Origin: Rhodococcus sp. SGAir0479
GTDB taxonomy: Bacteria > Actinomycetota > Actinomycetes > Mycobacteriales > Mycobacteriaceae
Reading direction: 5' to 3'
Assembly: GCF_005484805.1 (NCBI RefSeq)
Contig: NZ_CP039432.1
Coordinates: 1,364,001 to 1,428,000 of the forward strand
Length of the DNA stretch: 64,000 nucleotides
Positions 31,794-43,832 of this stretch are shown here, piece after piece. Below the pieces are notes generated by a model. It was not told the origin of the DNA. It saw nothing but the letters and a program-made list of their open reading frames with translations, and did not search any database. Numbering within the stretch: position 1 is the stretch's first letter; every line of letters begins with the position of its first letter. The position numbers and the translations under genes are program-made.

Positions 31794-35124
<3,331 letters not shown>

Positions 35125-35128
<4 letters not shown>

Positions 35129-35958
35129 CGTCCACCGAGACGTTCGGGGCGCGGCTCCACGCGGCACTGGGCCGATACGGCCCGCTGTGCGTGGGCGTGG
35201 ATCCGCACCCCGAGCTGCTGCAGGCGTGGGGGCTGCCCGAGTCCGTCGACGGCCTCGAGCGGTTCGCCGAAATCTGTGTGGAGGCGTTCGTCGGTCGCGT
35301 CGCCCTGGTCAAGCCGCAGGTCGCGTTCTTCGAGGCGTACGGGTCCGGCGGGTTCGCCGTCCTCGAACGTACCGTCGAGGTGCTCCGGGACGCCGGCACG
35401 CTGGTGCTCGCGGACGCCAAGCGCGGCGACATCGGGTCCACGATGAGCGCGTACGCCCGGGCCTGGCTGCAGGCGGGCTCGCCGCTCGAGTCCGACGCGG
35501 TGACGGTTTCCCCGTATCTGGGGTTCGGCTCCCTCGACCCCGTACTGGAGGTGGCCGAGCGCAATCACGGCGGGGTGTTCGTGCTCGCCGCGACCTCCAA
35601 CCCGGAGGGGGCCCAGGTGCAGTCTGCGACGGCCGGGGACCGTCGTATCAGCCAGGTGATGGTCGACGAGGCGGCCGCGCGCAACGCGGGAGCCGCCGTG
35701 CTGGGCTCCGTGGGTGTGGTGGTCGGTGCGACGCTCACCGACGCGCCGGATCTGGGCGCGCTGCACGGCCCCATCCTCATGCCGGGTGTCGGGCACCAGG
35801 GCGGTACCGCGGACGACGTGCGCCGACTGGCGGGGGACTGTCTGCGCTCGGTGGTGCCCAGCGTGTCGCGAGAGGTCCTGCGTGCAGGACCGTCCGTCGC
35901 GGCGCTCCAGGACGCGGTGGCGCGCTCGGCGGAGGCCTTCGGGTTCTTGCAGGACTGA
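35125..35958 (+). CDS. pyrF: orotidine 5'-phosphate decarboxylase (type 2)
   Basis: The 277-residue enzyme decarboxylates OMP to UMP. It is the longer PyrF family found in actinobacteria; the catalytic Asp-Lys array lies in [13 protein letters not shown], with [12 protein letters not shown] at the N-terminus and [11 protein letters not shown] at the phosphate site. It is the last gene of the operon and is followed by a strong hairpin. pyrD and pyrE are not in the window. Confidence 0.96.
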
Positions 35959-35994
35959 CCGCGTCCGCGGACGTGTGCACGTAGTGCCGGCGAG

Positions 35995-36025
35995 GCCGGG
36001 TTCGGGGTGTCCCGAGCCCGGCTTT
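35995..36025 (+). terminator. terminator of the pyr operon
   Basis: GCCGGGTTCGGG pairs with CCCGAGCCCGGC (one G-U pair) over GTGT and is followed by TTT, about 37 nt after the pyrF stop. It is a good intrinsic terminator. Confidence 0.75.
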
Positions 36026-36283
36026 CGTCGTCCGCGGCCCGCTGACCGGGAGCCGACACGCGCTGGAGCGCGGAAAGTTTCGCGGATTTTCGCGGCCCCG
36101 CGGGCCGTGGCGGCGCAATTGTGTGCCACGCCACGCCGAAATCCCGGGGACATTCCGCTTCCACCCCTCGCAAACCCGCGCTGAACTGCGGTTATAGTCC
36201 TGCAGCGGGGGCCGGGTGGTGTGGGGAGAGGACTTTCCGCGGGCATCCGCACCCGTGTTCGAACGCACCATCGAACGAGCACA

Positions 36284-36323
36284 TAACCCACCCGAATCGG
36301 GCTGCGACGTCGGGGGTGGGTTA
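36284..36323. repeat. 10-bp inverted repeat in the mihF leader
   Basis: TAACCCACCC and GGGTGGGTTA are perfect arms separated by 20 nt, about 115-150 nt upstream of mihF. They could form an RNA hairpin or a protein-binding site. Confidence 0.45.
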
Positions 36324-36437
36324 GCAATCGACGCGCGGCGTGAGTACGGTCGCTATCGCCCCTGGTTATCCGGGGGATGTAGACGTCCCGGCCCCGCCGG
36401 GAGTTGACGGATTTGCACACGACGAGACGGAGGAACC

Positions 36438-36758
36438 GTGGCCCTTCCCCAGTTGACCGACGAGCAGCGTGCTGCTGCTCTGGAGAAGGCGGCTGCCGCC
36501 CGCAAGGCCCGGGCTGAGCTCAAGGAGCGCCTCAAGCGCGGCGGCACCGACCTGAAGCAGGTCCTGAAGGATGCCGAAGAGGACGAGATCCTCGGCAAGA
36601 TGAAGGTCTCGGCCCTGCTCGAAGCCCTGCCGAAGGTGGGCAAGGTCAAGGCGCAGGAGATCATGACCGAGCTGGAGATCGCTCCGACCCGTCGCCTGCG
36701 TGGCCTCGGCGATCGGCAGCGCAAGGCTCTGCTCGCGCGCTTCGATTTCGAGGCCTGA
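36438..36758 (+). CDS. mihF: mycobacterial-type integration host factor
   Basis: The 106-residue basic, helical nucleoid protein belongs to the actinobacterial IHF family (Rv1388 in M. tuberculosis), unrelated in sequence to HU/IHF. An N-terminal Ala/Lys-rich helix (about 8-35) is followed by the helix-two-turn-helix region LLEALPKVGKVKAQEIMTELEI and RRLRGLGDRQRKALL. It compacts DNA and is essential in mycobacteria. GTG 36438 follows ACGGAGGAA. Its unusually long upstream region fits a heavily regulated gene. Confidence 0.94.
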   Translation: MALPQLTDEQRAAALEKAAAARKARAELKERLKRGGTDLKQVLKDAEEDEILGKMKVSALLEALPKVGKVKAQEIMTELEIAPTRRLRGLGDRQRKALLARFDFEA

Positions 36759-36767
36759 GCGCGACAA

Positions 36768-37403
36768 GTGATTGCTGACGCACAACAGGTGTCAGGCAGC
36801 GCAGCTGCTCCGGCATCCGTCGAGAGTGGCGACGCAGTGCGGAGGGGCCGGCTGGTAGTTCTGGCCGGCCCCTCCGCCGTCGGCAAGTCGAGCGTCGTCC
36901 GACTGCTCCGCGAACGCGCGCCCGAGGTCGTGTTCAGTGTCTCGGCCACCACTCGTGACCCGCGTCCGGGCGAGGTGGACGGGCAGGACTACCACTTCGT
37001 CTCGCGCGAGGAGTTCGACCGCATGATCGACGCCGGCGACCTGCTGGAGTGGGCGGAGATCCACGGCGGACTGCAGCGGTCCGGTACGCCGGCCGCCCCG
37101 GTTCGCCGGGCGCTCGCGGACGGCAAGCCGGTCCTGCTCGAGGTCGACCTCGCGGGTGCGCGCTCCGTGCGCGCCGCGATGCCCGAGGCCGTGCTGACGT
37201 TCATGGCGCCGCCCAGCTGGGAGACGCTGGTGTCGCGGCTGACCGGCCGGGGCACCGAACCCGCCGACGTCGTCGAGCGTCGGCTGCAGACCGCGAAGGT
37301 CGAATTGGCCGCGCAGGACGAGTTCGACACGGTCATCGTGAACGAGGACGTCAGCCGGGCCTGCGACGAGTTGGTATCCTTGTTGGTTGGACGGCAGCCC
37401 TGA
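36768..37403 (+). CDS. gmk: guanylate kinase
   Basis: The 211-residue kinase converts GMP to GDP. The P-loop GPSAVGKSS is at about 34-42, preceded by an actinobacterial 25-residue extension. The GMP-binding [23 protein letters not shown], and LLEWAEIHG follow. It begins 9 nt after mihF and is probably co-transcribed with it. Confidence 0.95.
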   Translation: MIADAQQVSGSAAAPASVESGDAVRRGRLVVLAGPSAVGKSSVVRLLRERAPEVVFSVSATTRDPRPGEVDGQDYHFVSREEFDRMIDAGDLLEWAEIHGGLQRSGTPAAPVRRALADGKPVLLEVDLAGARSVRAAMPEAVLTFMAPPSWETLVSRLTGRGTEPADVVERRLQTAKVELAAQDEFDTVIVNEDVSRACDELVSLLVGRQP

Positions 37404-37467
37404 CGGGCGCCGCCCGCTATTCCGACATTCAATTTGGCACTTTCGAGTCCAGTTCAGGAGTAACCGA

Positions 37468-37773
37468 GTGAGCAGCACCGAAGCAGTTGTGTCCGACACC
37501 GCAGGTCGTGGCGCCCTGCCTGCCTACGACACCCCGCTCGGCATCACCAATCCGCCCATCGACGAACTGCTCGAGCGCACGTCGTCGAAGTACGCGCTGG
37601 TCATCTACTCGGCCAAGCGTGCCCGCCAGATCAACGACTACTACAACCAGCTCGGCGACGGCATCCTCGAGTACGTCGGCCCCCTGGTCGAGCCGGGCCT
37701 GCAGGAGAAGCCGCTGTCGATCGCGCTCCGCGAGATCCACGCCGACCTGCTCGAGCACACCGAAGGCGAGTGA
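37468..37773 (+). CDS. rpoZ: RNA polymerase omega subunit
   Basis: The 101-residue subunit helps assemble and stabilise the beta-prime subunit. The conserved helix region [39 protein letters not shown] is intact. GTG 37468 follows AGGAG by about 8 nt, and a longer in-frame start is rejected. The stop overlaps a possible GTG of coaBC, but a better coaBC start lies 15 nt on. Confidence 0.94.
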   Translation: MSSTEAVVSDTAGRGALPAYDTPLGITNPPIDELLERTSSKYALVIYSAKRARQINDYYNQLGDGILEYVGPLVEPGLQEKPLSIALREIHADLLEHTEGE

Positions 37774-37787
37774 GCGGAGGAGGGCCC

Positions 37788-39071
37788 GTGCCCGGTCCGC
37801 AGTCCGGCGCGGCAGCTGAGGGCGCCGGCGGCTCCGACGCCCCCCGGCGGATCGTCGTCGGCGTGGGCGGGGGTATCGCCGCCTACAAGAGCTGTGCGCT
37901 GATCCGTAGTTTCACCGAGAGTGGTCACCGCGTCCGGGTGATCCCGACCGAGTCGGCGCTCAACTTCGTCGGCCGGGCCACGTTCGAGGCGCTGTCGGGC
38001 AGTCCCGTCGAGACGGGAGTGTTCGCCGACGTGCCCGAGGTGGCTCACGTCCGTCTCGGCCAGGAGGCCGATCTCGTCGTCATCGCCCCCGCCACCGCGG
38101 ACCTCATGGCCCGCGCCGTGGCCGGCCGGGCGGACGACCTGCTCACCGCCACCCTGCTCACCGCCCGTTGTCCGGTGGTGTTCGCCCCGGCGATGCACAC
38201 GGAGATGTGGGAGCACCCCGCCACGGTCGCGAATGTGGCGACGCTGCGGGAGCGCGGCAACATCGTCGTCGAACCGGCGTCGGGCCGGCTCACCGGCAAG
38301 GACACCGGGGCGGGCCGCATGCCCGAACCGGAGGAGATCTTCGGTCTGGCGTCGTTGCTGCTCGAGCGGGCCGGCGCGCTGCCCCGCGACCTCGAAGGTC
38401 GCCGTCTCGTCGTCTCCGCGGGCGGCACGCGTGAGCCGCTCGACCCGGTCCGGTACCTCGGCAACCGCAGCTCCGGCAAGCAGGGCTTCGCGATCGCCCG
38501 TCTCGCCGCCCAGCGGGGTGCGCAGGTGACGCTGATCGCGGGTGCGACCGCCGAACTGGCCGACCCGGCCGCGGTGGACGTCGTCGACGTCCGCACCGCC
38601 GAGCAGATGCGTGAAGCCGTCATGAAGCACGCCGTGGACGCCGATGCGGTGGTCATGTCGGCCGCCGTGGCGGACTTCCGTCCGGCCTCCGTCGCGACCA
38701 GCAAGATCAAGAAGGGCGCCGGCGAACCGGACTCGATTCCGCTGATCAAAAACGATGACATTCTTGCGGGACTGGTGCAGGCTCGGCGAGACGGCACCCT
38801 CGCGTCCGACACCGCGATCGTGGGCTTCGCGGCGGAGACGGGAGACGCGTCGGGCAGTGTTCTCGACCATGCGCGCGCGAAATTGGCGCGCAAGGGCTGC
38901 GACCTCCTCGTCGTGAATGCCGTCGGCGACGGCAAGGCGTTCGAGGTCGATCACAACGACGGTTGGTTGCTCGGTGCCGACGGAACGGAGACGGCGATCG
39001 AACCCGGCTCCAAGGCGCTGATGGCCAGCCGGGTGCTCGATGCGGTCGCGGGGCTGTTGGCTCCCCGATAG
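37788..39071 (+). CDS. coaBC: bifunctional phosphopantothenoylcysteine synthetase/decarboxylase
   Basis: The 427-residue enzyme carries out two steps of CoA synthesis. The N-terminal CoaC flavoprotein (about 1-190) has GGIAAYK, the catalytic His in VAHVRLGQEADL, PAMHTEMW and the active-site lid GRLTGKDTGAGRMPEPEEI. The C-terminal CoaB domain has VSAGGTREPLDPVRYLGNRSSGKQG and the KIKK segment for CTP/substrate binding. GTG 37788 is preferred because AGGAGGG stands just upstream; GTG 37770 is an alternative. Confidence 0.95.
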   Translation: MPGPQSGAAAEGAGGSDAPRRIVVGVGGGIAAYKSCALIRSFTESGHRVRVIPTESALNFVGRATFEALSGSPVETGVFADVPEVAHVRLGQEADLVVIAPATADLMARAVAGRADDLLTATLLTARCPVVFAPAMHTEMWEHPATVANVATLRERGNIVVEPASGRLTGKDTGAGRMPEPEEIFGLASLLLERAGALPRDLEGRRLVVSAGGTREPLDPVRYLGNRSSGKQGFAIARLAAQRGAQVTLIAGATAELADPAAVDVVDVRTAEQMREAVMKHAVDADAVVMSAAVADFRPASVATSKIKKGAGEPDSIPLIKNDDILAGLVQARRDGTLASDTAIVGFAAETGDASGSVLDHARAKLARKGCDLLVVNAVGDGKAFEVDHNDGWLLGADGTETAIEPGSKALMASRVLDAVAGLLAPR

Positions 39072-39171
39072 CGGGGCCTGCGGTCGGCGGCGCACCGGGC
39101 TCGCGCCTGGCACAGTCGCCGACTGCGGTATTGAATAGAAGTAGAAACGAAAATCAACTCAGGTGTCGTAG

Positions 39172-39217
39172 CGGGGCCGAGGGAATGCGATACAGGAGTT
39201 TCGCATTGTCGGCTCCG
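39172..39217 (+). ncRNA. structured RNA leader of metK
   Basis: An outer 9-bp stem (39172-39180 with 39209-39217, one G-U pair) encloses an inner perfect 7-bp stem AATGCGA/TCGCATT (39184-39190 with 39201-39207) and a 10-nt loop. The unit ends 23 nt before metK and 11 nt before its ribosome site. It has no T-run, so it is not an intrinsic terminator, and it does not obviously match a known SAM riboswitch. A regulatory RNA role is inferred only. Confidence 0.45.
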
Positions 39218-39240
39218 GACAAACGTCGAGAGGGAGATCT

Positions 39241-40452
39241 GTGAGCACGTCCGGCAAGCGGCTATTCACCAGTGAGTCCGTGACCGAAGGTCACCCGGAC
39301 AAGATCTGTGATGCCATCAGTGACTCCATTCTCGACGCGATGCTCGAGGCGGATCCGCGCAGCCGTGTCGCGGTCGAGACGCTGGTGACCACCGGGCAGG
39401 TCCACGTCGCCGGCGAGGTGACGACGTCGGCGTACGTCGACATCCCCAAGATCGTTCGGGACAAGGTCCTCGAGATCGGCTACGACTCCTCGGCCAAGGG
39501 CTTCGACGGCAACTCCTGCGGCGTGAACATCGCGATCGGCGCGCAGTCGCCCGAGATCGCCCAGGGTGTGGACCACTCGCACGAGGCCCGCGTCGGCGGG
39601 ACCGCGGACGACGAGATCGAGCGCCAGGGCGCCGGCGACCAGGGCCTGATGTTCGGCTACGCGTGCACCGACACCCCGGAGCTGATGCCGCTGCCGATCG
39701 CGCTGGCGCACCGCCTCTCGCGTCGCCTCACCGAGGTCCGCAAGACGGGTGTGCTGCCCTACCTGCGTCCGGACGGCAAGACCCAGGTCACCATCGAGTA
39801 CGACGGCGACCGTGCGGTCCGCCTCGACACCGTGGTCATCTCGACCCAGCACGCGGCCGACATCGACCTCGACAACCTGCTCACCCCGGATCTGCGGGAG
39901 AAGGTGCTCGGCCACGTGCTGTCCGAGCTGACCATCGATCTCGACACCTCGAACGTCCGCCTGCTGGTGAACCCGACGGGCAAGTTCGTGCTGGGCGGAC
40001 CGATGGGCGACGCCGGCCTCACCGGGCGCAAGATCATCGTCGACACCTACGGCGGCATGGCCCGTCACGGCGGCGGCGCCTTCTCCGGCAAGGATCCGTC
40101 GAAGGTGGACCGTTCGGCGGCCTACGCGATGCGGTGGGTGGCCAAGAACGCGGTCGCGGCCGGGCTCGCGGACCGTATCGAGGTCCAGGTCGCGTACGCG
40201 ATCGGCAAGGCGGCGCCCGTGGGTCTGTTCGTCGAGGCGTTCGGCACCGAAAAGGTCGACGTCGCGACCATCCAGCGGGCGATCAGCGAGGTCTTCGACC
40301 TGCGTCCGGGTGCGATCATCCGCGACCTGGACCTGCTGCGCCCCATCTACGGCGCGACCGCCGCGTACGGCCACTTCGGTCGCACCGACGTGGATCTGCC
40401 CTGGGAGCGCACCGACCGCGCGGAGAAGCTGCGCGCGGCCGCCGGTCTCTGA
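39241..40452 (+). CDS. metK: S-adenosylmethionine synthetase
   Basis: The 403-residue enzyme makes SAM from methionine and ATP. Signatures are [20 protein letters not shown] at the N-terminus, [13 protein letters not shown] in the central part, and [16 protein letters not shown] (phosphate loop) with [13 protein letters not shown] 39241 follows GAGAGGGAG. The upstream 169 nt hold a stable two-part hairpin. It is followed 60 nt later by priA. Confidence 0.97.
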   Translation: MSTSGKRLFTSESVTEGHPDKICDAISDSILDAMLEADPRSRVAVETLVTTGQVHVAGEVTTSAYVDIPKIVRDKVLEIGYDSSAKGFDGNSCGVNIAIGAQSPEIAQGVDHSHEARVGGTADDEIERQGAGDQGLMFGYACTDTPELMPLPIALAHRLSRRLTEVRKTGVLPYLRPDGKTQVTIEYDGDRAVRLDTVVISTQHAADIDLDNLLTPDLREKVLGHVLSELTIDLDTSNVRLLVNPTGKFVLGGPMGDAGLTGRKIIVDTYGGMARHGGGAFSGKDPSKVDRSAAYAMRWVAKNAVAAGLADRIEVQVAYAIGKAAPVGLFVEAFGTEKVDVATIQRAISEVFDLRPGAIIRDLDLLRPIYGATAAYGHFGRTDVDLPWERTDRAEKLRAAAGL

Positions 40453-40492
40453 CGCGCACCGAAAGTCCGCTCGCTGACCGGCCCTGACAAGA

Positions 40493-40533
40493 CAGCGGCA
40501 GCACACGCGCCCGTGGCGCGGGTGCTGCCGCTG
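40493..40533 (+). other. long hairpin enclosing the priA start codon
   Basis: CAGCGGCAGCAC (40493-40504) pairs perfectly over 12 bp with GTGCTGCCGCTG (40522-40533). A further 6-bp helix (40506-40511 with 40515-40520) leaves the GTG at 40513-40515 at the tip. It follows metK by 40 nt and could be its terminator, or it could control priA translation. Confidence 0.55.
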
Positions 40534-42495
40534 CTTCCTGTTGCGCATCTGGACCGGGAATTCGACTATCTGGTTCCTGCGGAGCTCGACGAACAGGCGC
40601 GCCCCGGCGTCCGGGTGCGGGTGCGGTTCTCGGGCCGGCTGGTCGACGGCTTCCTGCTCGAGCGGATCGAGACGAGCGAGCACGGTGGCAAGCTCGCATG
40701 GCTCGACCGTGTCGTGTCCGGCGAGCCGGTCCTGACGCCCGAGGTGCAGCAGCTGGTGGACGCCGTCGCCGAGCGGTACGCGGGCACGCGCGCCGACGTG
40801 CTGCGCCTGGCCGTCCCGCCGCGGCACGCCAAGGTCGAATCCGAAGCGAGCCAACCGGTTCCGCCACCCGCCGCGCCGGCGGTCGACGCCACCGCCTGGT
40901 CGTCGTACGTGTACGGGGACAACTTCGTCGAGGCGCTCGGCGCCGGCCGGGCCCCGCGCGCGGTGTGGCAGGCGTTGCCGGGGGAGGACTGGTGCGCGCG
41001 CCTGGCCGAACTGGCCGGGACGACGGCCGCGTCCGGCCGCGGCGTGGTGCTCGTCGTACCCGACCAGCGGGACCTCGACCGTCTGGTGCAGGCGTGCGCG
41101 AGTCTGCTCGGCTCGGAGCACGTCGTGGGACTGGCGGCGGGACTGGGACCGTCCGCGCGGTACCGGCGGTGGCTGGCAGCCCTGCGGGGGACCGCGCGGG
41201 TCGTGGTCGGGACCCGCGCGTCGGTGTTCGCCCCCACCCCGGACCTCGGACTCGTGGTGGTGTGGGACGACGGCGACAGCAGCCTGGCCGAGCCGCGGTC
41301 CCCGTACCCCCATGCCAGGGAGGTCGCGCTGCTGCGCGCCCACAACACCGGGTGCGCGCTCGTGCTGGCCGGACACGCGCGGACCGCGGAGGCGCAGGCG
41401 CTCGTGGACTCCGGCTGGGCCCACGACCTGGTCGCGGCGCGGGACGTCGTCCGCGTGCGTGCCCCCAAGGTGACGGCGCTCGCGGACAGCGACCACGCGC
41501 TCGCGCGGGATCCCGGTGCCCGCGCCGCGCGGTTGCCGGCCATCGCCTTCGCCGCCGCCCGTGAGGCACTGGCGGCGGGTTGCGGTGTCCTGGTTCAGGT
41601 TCCGCGACGTGGCTACGTGCCGTCGTTGGCGTGTGCCAAGTGCCGGACGCCCGCGCGCTGCCGTCGGTGCAACGGTCCGCTGGCATTGCCCGCCGCCGCG
41701 GGTCCGGACGGTGCCGGCTCGCCGACGTGCAAGTGGTGCGGCGTCGCCGACACGAATCACCGCTGTCACGCGTGCGGGGCGCGGGCCTTGCGGGCCGTCG
41801 TCGTCGGGGCCGGGCGTACCGCGGAGGAACTCGGCCGCGCGTTCCCCGGGGTCGCAGTGCACACCTCGGGTGGCGCCGACGTCAAGGCGGAGGTCGACCC
41901 GGGGCCGAAATTGATCGTGTCCACGGTGGGCGCCGAACCGGTGATGCCGGGCGGCTACGGCGCCGCGTTGCTGCTTGACGGGTGGGCGCTGCTGGGACGC
42001 GCGGATCTGCGGGCCGCGGAGGAGACGCTGCGGCGGTGGATGACCGCGTCGGCGCTCGTGCGCTCACACGCCGACGGGGGGCAGGTGGTCGTCGTGGCTG
42101 ACTCGGGTATCCCGACCGTCCAGGCGCTGGTGCGCTGGGACCCCGTCTGGCACGCGCGTGGCCAGCTCGGGGAACGCGCGGAAGTCGGATTCCCGCCCGC
42201 GGTGCACATGGCGGCGGTCGACGGCACCGGCGTGACGGTCGCCGAGATTCTGGAACTGGCCGCGCTGCCCGACGGGGCGGAGGTGCTGGGACCGGTGCCG
42301 CTCCCGCCGGGCGAGCGGCTGCCGTTCTCGAGCGACGAGCCGGAACCGGACGAGGTGGAGCGGATGCTGGTGCGAGTGCCGCGCAGCGCGGGCCGGGCAC
42401 TGGCGAAGGGCCTCGCCGAGGCGCAGGCCGTCCGCAGCGCTCGCCGCTCCGCGGGGCCGGTACGGGTCCAGGTGGATCCGCTGCGGATCGGCTAG
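40513..42495 (+). CDS. priA: PriA-like primosomal protein N', degenerate helicase
   Basis: The 660-residue product has the PriA N-terminal DNA-binding domain (VARVLPLLPVAHLDREFDYLVP...) and the zinc-binding Cys cluster (CAKCRTPARCRRCNGP and CKWCGVADTNHRCHACG, about residues 375-425). The helicase motifs are lost: no GxGKT Walker A is present and the DEAH box position reads VVVWDDGDSS. Actinobacterial PriA proteins commonly lack these motifs and are thought to be inactive as ATPases. A role in replication restart as a DNA-binding scaffold is inferred. No ribosome site precedes GTG 40513, and the codon lies in a hairpin loop. The order coaBC-metK-priA is conserved. Confidence 0.88.
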   Translation: MARVLPLLPVAHLDREFDYLVPAELDEQARPGVRVRVRFSGRLVDGFLLERIETSEHGGKLAWLDRVVSGEPVLTPEVQQLVDAVAERYAGTRADVLRLAVPPRHAKVESEASQPVPPPAAPAVDATAWSSYVYGDNFVEALGAGRAPRAVWQALPGEDWCARLAELAGTTAASGRGVVLVVPDQRDLDRLVQACASLLGSEHVVGLAAGLGPSARYRRWLAALRGTARVVVGTRASVFAPTPDLGLVVVWDDGDSSLAEPRSPYPHAREVALLRAHNTGCALVLAGHARTAEAQALVDSGWAHDLVAARDVVRVRAPKVTALADSDHALARDPGARAARLPAIAFAAAREALAAGCGVLVQVPRRGYVPSLACAKCRTPARCRRCNGPLALPAAAGPDGAGSPTCKWCGVADTNHRCHACGARALRAVVVGAGRTAEELGRAFPGVAVHTSGGADVKAEVDPGPKLIVSTVGAEPVMPGGYGAALLLDGWALLGRADLRAAEETLRRWMTASALVRSHADGGQVVVVADSGIPTVQALVRWDPVWHARGQLGERAEVGFPPAVHMAAVDGTGVTVAEILELAALPDGAEVLGPVPLPPGERLPFSSDEPEPDEVERMLVRVPRSAGRALAKGLAEAQAVRSARRSAGPVRVQVDPLRIG

Positions 42496-42601
42496 ATCTT
42501 CCGCGCGTCGACGACGCACAACCCGGGGCGTGAGTGGTCGCGCGCACCCCGATACCGGCACGGCGGCGCCCGAACCTCCGAAATACGTCGGCGCCTGGAC
42601 C

Positions 42602-42614
42602 TACACTTCGCGGT
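42602..42614 (+). promoter_or_regulatory. leaderless promoter
   Basis: TACACT (42602-42607) ends 7 nt before ATG 42615, typical of a leaderless transcript; no ribosome site is present. Confidence 0.5.
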
Positions 42615-42977
42615 ATGGGCGCGCGGGAAGTGCCACACGATGCGATCGCCGAGGCCGCCGATGCGGTCGCGGAGAAGATCGACGTCCTGCTCGAGCGTGC
42701 CACCGACGCCGTTCTGGGCGCACCGCAGCCTGGCTCCGAGGCCTGGCGGCAGGCTTGGGCTGCACGGGAAACCGATGCCGGCCACGCCGCGCGGGCGCAC
42801 CGCGCACGGGTGAAAATCGCAATCGCCGAGGCCGCCGGGGTGGACGCGCGACCCGAAGTCGACAGGGCACGGCGTGCAGGGCTGCTCACGAGAGAGCCCG
42901 CCGCGCAGGCGCCGGAGAAACCGCCACGACGACGCAGGTCGCCGCAGGGCGGCAGCGATCAGCTCTCGATGTGGTGA
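42615..42977 (+). CDS. hypothetical helical protein
   Basis: The 120-residue product is not recognised. It is Ala/Glu/Arg-rich and predicted mostly helical (AIAEAADAVAEKIDVLLERATDAVL and ARAHRARVKIAIAEAAGV), with a basic, Pro/Arg-rich C-terminus ending in SMW. No signal peptide or membrane segment is seen. ATG 42615 is chosen because a leaderless -10 sits exactly upstream; a GTG 81 nt earlier is open but unsupported. It follows priA and converges with a lipoprotein gene. Confidence 0.6.
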   Translation: MGAREVPHDAIAEAADAVAEKIDVLLERATDAVLGAPQPGSEAWRQAWAARETDAGHAARAHRARVKIAIAEAAGVDARPEVDRARRAGLLTREPAAQAPEKPPRRRRSPQGGSDQLSMW

Positions 42978-43011
42978 TCGTCCTGCGCGACTGCTCTGCG
43001 CCCCGGCGGAG

Positions 43012-43575
43012 TCAAGAGATGGTGACGGGGCCGGTCGTTCCTGTGACGGCCCAGTGCTCCTCGGTGCGCTCGAGGACGTAGGCGAGTGCGATTCCGCAGT
43101 CGATTCCGCACCAGAGCCCCGTACCGATCCGAACCGTCCCATCGTCTTGGTACTGGGGTGCGGCGAGCCCGATGACGACACCGTCATTCTCGACTCCGGT
43201 CAGCCCTACCCGTCCGACATCGGTATGTTGCTCGGGCTCCGTCACGAATTCGACTGGCGGCAGATCGGTGGATTGTTCGGTGATCTCCTTCTTCAGGTCA
43301 GGGCTGAACTGTGGACCGTCGGCTGCGATGGCCAACTCCGCGCTACGCGAGGCGGCGCCATCGACGACATAGACATGCTCCACTTTCGACGGCGACCGAG
43401 CGAACGGATTGTCGACCAGGATCAATTGGCGCAGAGCGGCGGAGTAGAGCAGTGCCGGCTCACTCGGTGGCGGTGGACTCGTCGCCGTGGTGACCTGGTC
43501 GTCGGCACCGGTACCTGCACAGCCAGTGACGGCGACAGCCATGGCAGTCGCCGTGACAGCTGCTCGAAAATTCAT
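43012..43575 (-). CDS. putative lipoprotein
   Basis: The 187-residue product carries a lipoprotein signal (NFRAAVTATAMAVAVTGC) with the lipobox VTGC at about residue 19. A Thr/Pro-rich linker (TTATSPPPPSEP) and a globular domain of about 135 residues follow, containing one pair of cysteines (WCGIDCG). No family is recognised. ATG 43575 is selected because it begins the signal peptide; longer upstream starts give nonsense extensions. It lies divergently from the SipW-type operon, sharing 257 nt of upstream DNA. Confidence 0.7.
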   Translation of the reverse strand: MNFRAAVTATAMAVAVTGCAGTGADDQVTTATSPPPPSEPALLYSAALRQLILVDNPFARSPSKVEHVYVVDGAASRSAELAIAADGPQFSPDLKKEITEQSTDLPPVEFVTEPEQHTDVGRVGLTGVENDGVVIGLAAPQYQDDGTVRIGTGLWCGIDCGIALAYVLERTEEHWAVTGTTGPVTIS

Positions 43576-43832
43576 ACTCCGGACGCTACTCACCACCGAA
43601 CCGACATCGCAGGCCAATTCTCTTGGAACGACCGTGCAATTTGTACGTGTGCCGGGGTCGTCTCCCGTGCCCGCGCGGGCGATAACGGCGTCACTGTTCT
43701 CGGACACCGAGTTGTACCCCGTTCCGCTGGAAACGTCATTCGCGCTCCGGTCCGAGTCGTTCTCGCCGGGACGAAACCGCCGTACGAATATACGATCCGG
43801 GCACCGAGGAATCCTCGACACCGGGAAGGCTC

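Larger units (their letters stand above)
35959..36437 (+). other. 479-nt gene-free region before mihF
   Basis: No convincing gene is seen. It contains the pyrF terminator at the left end, a direct repeat of TTTCGCGG near 36080, and a TATAGT -10-like hexamer (36193-36198). Two TCGAACG copies lie 12 nt apart near 36260. Further right are an inverted repeat (36284-36323) and a possible second promoter, TTAGCA (36321-36326) with TACGGT (36345-36350). The mihF transcript probably has a long leader or several starts. Confidence 0.5.

Noticed and set aside
36256-36275. LexA box in the mihF leader (TCGAACGCACCATCGA)
   Set aside because: The right half differs from GTTCGA at two positions and the element is better described as a direct repeat.
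39072-39240. Known SAM riboswitch upstream of metK
   Set aside because: The stems and loops do not follow a SAM-I, SAM-II, SAM-III, SAM-IV or SAM-VI layout that I can recognise; only a generic structured leader is claimed.
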